A stretch of 22,500 nt of DNA from contig CAJNDS010000890.1 in the NCBI GenBank assembly GCA_905221605.1, positions 1,228,857 through 1,251,356 on the forward strand. Reading direction: 5' to 3'. Below the pieces are notes generated by a model. The model was not told the origin of the DNA, searched no databases, and saw only the letters and a program-made list of their open reading frames with translations. This DNA is from Symbiodinium natans (lineage: Eukaryota > Sar > Dinophyceae > Suessiales > Symbiodiniaceae). Below, piece after piece: positions 20,892 to 22,500 of this stretch. A program made the position numbers and the translations under genes. How positions within the stretch are numbered: the first letter of the stretch is position 1; every line of letters begins with the position of its first letter.

Positions 20892-21646
20892 CTTCGAGAA
20901 CCCCAAGCCCTGAACCCTAAACCCTAAACCCTAAACACTAAACCCTAAACCCTAAACCCTAAACCTATCTAAGCTTTAAACCTAGACCTGATAGTCGACG
21001 ACTGTACCCTAAAGACCCTAATTAAACAAGCCTGCAGCCTTGAAGCCTTAACCCAACAACTTCAACAACACTACGGCCCTAAACCCTAAACCCTAAACCC
21101 TAAACCCTAAAACCTAAACCCTAAACCCTAAACCCTAAACCCTAGGACAGCAAAGCCCTGAGCCTCCTTATCATGCAAGGAAACCTCAAGAAGCCAACAC
21201 CTGTTTTTCGTAGGTTACCTCAGAAACCTTTAAGGAGCTGTCAAGTTCTAACCCTAAACCCTTACTCAAACCATGAAAGGGTTTAGGGTTTAGGGTTTAG
21301 GGTTTAGTGTTTAGGGTTTAGGAGTTTCGGGTTTGGGGTTTAGGCGTAAGTCCTACCCTAAAAGTGTTTAGGCCGCTTAGGGCTCAGCGCAGCACACATG
21401 GGTACCTGTTCGTGGTGGGCCTACTCTCCAATACGCGTTGCGGCAGATTCAAAGGTTAGGGTTCAGGGACAAGGGTTTAGGGTTTAGGGTTTAGGACCTA
21501 GGGTTTATAGGGTTTATAGGGTTTACGGTTCTCGGCACGAGGGTTTAGGGTTTATAGGGCTTGGGATTTAGGGTTCAGGGGTTTGGGTTTAGGGTTTAGG
21601 GTGCCCTCGACAAGACTTGAACGAAGTCTGGCACAAGAAGAAGAGT

Positions 21647-21685
21647 TGGAGCTTACTTCACGGGTGATCCGCGAAGTCAGCTCCA
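21647..21685. repeat. 39-bp near-perfect palindrome
   Basis: TGGAGCTTACTTCACGG at the left pairs with CCGCGAAGTCAGCTCCA at the right, with three mismatches. Because of the symmetry both strands encode E-L-T-S-R; plus continues as ERSLAQEEELELTSRVIREV and minus reads GRKREGVELTSRITRE up to a GTAAGC. One strand is probably an exon and the other a mirror. Confidence 0.6.
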
Positions 21686-21892
21686 CACCTTCTCGCTTTC
21701 GTCCACTGCTAAAGCCCGCACCCCTTATAACCCCAGAACCCGAAACTTGACACCCTGAGTCCTAAACCCTAATTATTAAACCCTAAACCACCAAGGCCCC
21801 TAACCCCAGAACGCGACACCCTGACCCCCTAAACCCTAAACCCTAAACCCTAAACCCTAAACCCTAAACCCTAAACCCTAAACCCTAAACCC

Positions 21893-21997
21893 TTAACCAC
21901 CAAGGCTCGTTGCCCGTGGCCCAGACGATCATCGCTATGCGGCTCGGTGCTTCGCCTCTCACGAATCTAAGGGAGGTTGCATGGTCCTTTGACCTTG
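21893..21997 (-). CDS. Possible exon island (unlinked)
   Basis: Sits between a CCCTAAA array and a TTTAGGG array like the accepted exons. On the minus strand GTGAGAG|GC opens EAPSRIAMIVWATGNEP with a GTGG after CTTG. An overlapping frame reads RERRSTEPHSDDRLGHGQRA. Real coding sequence seems likely, but frame and boundaries are unknown. Confidence 0.3.
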
Positions 21998-22194
21998 GGG
22001 TTTAGGGTTTAGGGTTTAGGGTTTAGGGTTTAGGGTTTAGGGTTTAGGGTTTAGGGTTTAGGGTTGAGGGTTGAGGGTTTAGGGTTTAGGGTTTAGGGTT
22101 TTCGGGACCACATGAACCCTGAACTTTGGGGCACGTTCCCGATGCTACCATCATTCCAACACAAACACTTCTACCGTTCATTTGGTCCCCAGGG

Positions 22195-22330
22195 AACGTG
22201 GTCCCCTTACCTTCTTCGAAGGGTTCTGAAGTATGGGCCTGTGGGTTTTAGAGGGTATACAAGGGGTTTGTAAGGGCTACCAATTAAGGGCCCTTACATT
22301 AAGGGAGCATGTAGCTACCCTAAGAAAGCT
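22195..22330 (+). repeat. Dispersed palindromic repeat, copy 2
   Basis: Related to the reverse complement of 1696-1850: shared CCTTACCTTC, GGTTCTGAAGTATGGGCC and the order of blocks, and an end ATGTAGCTACCCTAAGAAAG matching copy 1's far arm. Internal AAGGGCCCTT is a perfect palindrome. Confidence 0.6.
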
Positions 22331-22435
22331 TGGTGTTGGCGTGCGGGGGTGATCATGAGAGGGTTTCGGGTAATTGGGGTGCTTGGGGTGTCGTTTCGGC
22401 AAGGGGTTGGGGGGGGGGGGGGAGCATGGGTTTAG

Positions 22436-22500
22436 GGTTTAGGGTTTATAGGGTTTATAGGGTTTATAGGGTTTATAGGGTTTATAGGGTTTATAGGGTT
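22436..22500 (+). repeat. TTTATAGGG (9-mer) variant array, cut by window edge
   Basis: After two or three TTTAGGG units, GGGTTTATA is repeated at least six times without error and continues beyond the window. A 9-base derivative of the heptamer amplified on its own; related pairs occur at 21505-21525. Confidence 0.9.

Larger units (their letters stand above)
20892..22500. other. Heptamer-rich region upstream of exon 1, with uncertain exon candidates
   Basis: CCCTAAA arrays at 20912-20966, 21075-21143 and 21827-21892. TTTAGGG arrays at 21280-21322, 21475-21605 (with TTTATAGGG variants) and 21998-22098. A dispersed repeat at 22195-22330, an 18-base G run near 22405-22423, and a TTTATAGGG array at the right edge. 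Islands at 21606-21715 and 21893-21997 look exon-like on one or both strands but could not be linked by phase to exon 1. Confidence 0.5.

Noticed and set aside
19800-19890. Plus-strand peptide with DDPAEAKKMHASGKITRLLT
   Set aside because: No partner exons on the plus strand; minus exon 2 joins exons 1 and 3 in phase.
1-22500. Window as a true chromosome end (telomere)
   Set aside because: Arrays are many, short, in both orientations and separated by exon-like islands; a telomere would be one long unidirectional array at one end.
1-22500. tRNA, rRNA, spliced-leader RNA or viral or retroelement genes
   Set aside because: No cloverleaf, rRNA-like block, recognisable spliced-leader sequence, reverse transcriptase or transposase motif was seen by eye.

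Overview
The window looks like nuclear DNA of a complex alga, most likely a dinoflagellate. That is an inference from four things: pervasive TTTAGGG/CCCTAAA (plant/alga-type telomere-like) heptamers scattered through the interior, very small exons, some apparent GC-AG introns beside GT-AG ones, and many splice acceptors of the AG|G type. There is no bacterial-style gene organisation, no rRNA or tRNA, and no CRISPR array.

Most long open frames are translations of the heptamer (strings such as NPKPETLNPKP or GFRVQGLGFRV) and are not genes. Between the heptamer arrays lie short islands of ordinary-looking sequence. Read on the minus strand, these islands behave as exons: good open reading, AG acceptors, GT or GC donors, and codon phases that agree from one island to the next. 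I can chain 33 such islands, from 20891 down to 647. Phases agree at 30 of 32 junctions; the breaks are 17292 to 16651 and 13249 to 13107. I chose among alternative splice sites partly by phase, so the agreement is strong but not independent proof. The chain may be one very long gene or two or more collinear genes. No start or stop codon was identified, and both ends run out of the window.

The best-supported part is the 3' end of the chain (3718 down to 647). Four tiny exons join into the N-lobe of a protein kinase: glycine-rich loop ELGEGGYGEVFLARQK, then AVK with the catalytic lysine, then a helix-C-like segment SESVLSEFRME. The rest of the kinase domain would lie beyond the left edge. Upstream exons (19887-17985) encode hydrophobic stretches compatible with membrane segments, and exon 16 (12433-12511) is aromatic and hydrophobic. 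The middle exons I do not recognise.

Layout: 1-640 is degenerate heptamer DNA. 647-3718 holds the kinase exons in heptamer-filled introns. 3719-7721 is mainly intron with two linker exons, a 100-bp palindromic element and a 306-bp foldback. 7722-13594 is the exon-dense middle. 13595-17706 mixes exons with several hairpin elements. 17985-20891 holds the putative membrane exons and a large exon. 20892-22500 is heptamer arrays with two uncertain exon candidates.

Two structural themes stand out. First, many introns begin with TTTAGGG repeats just after the donor and end with CCCTAAA just before the acceptor, so the two ends of an intron are complementary. Second, a family of about 100-bp double-hairpin elements occurs six times, always inside a predicted intron.
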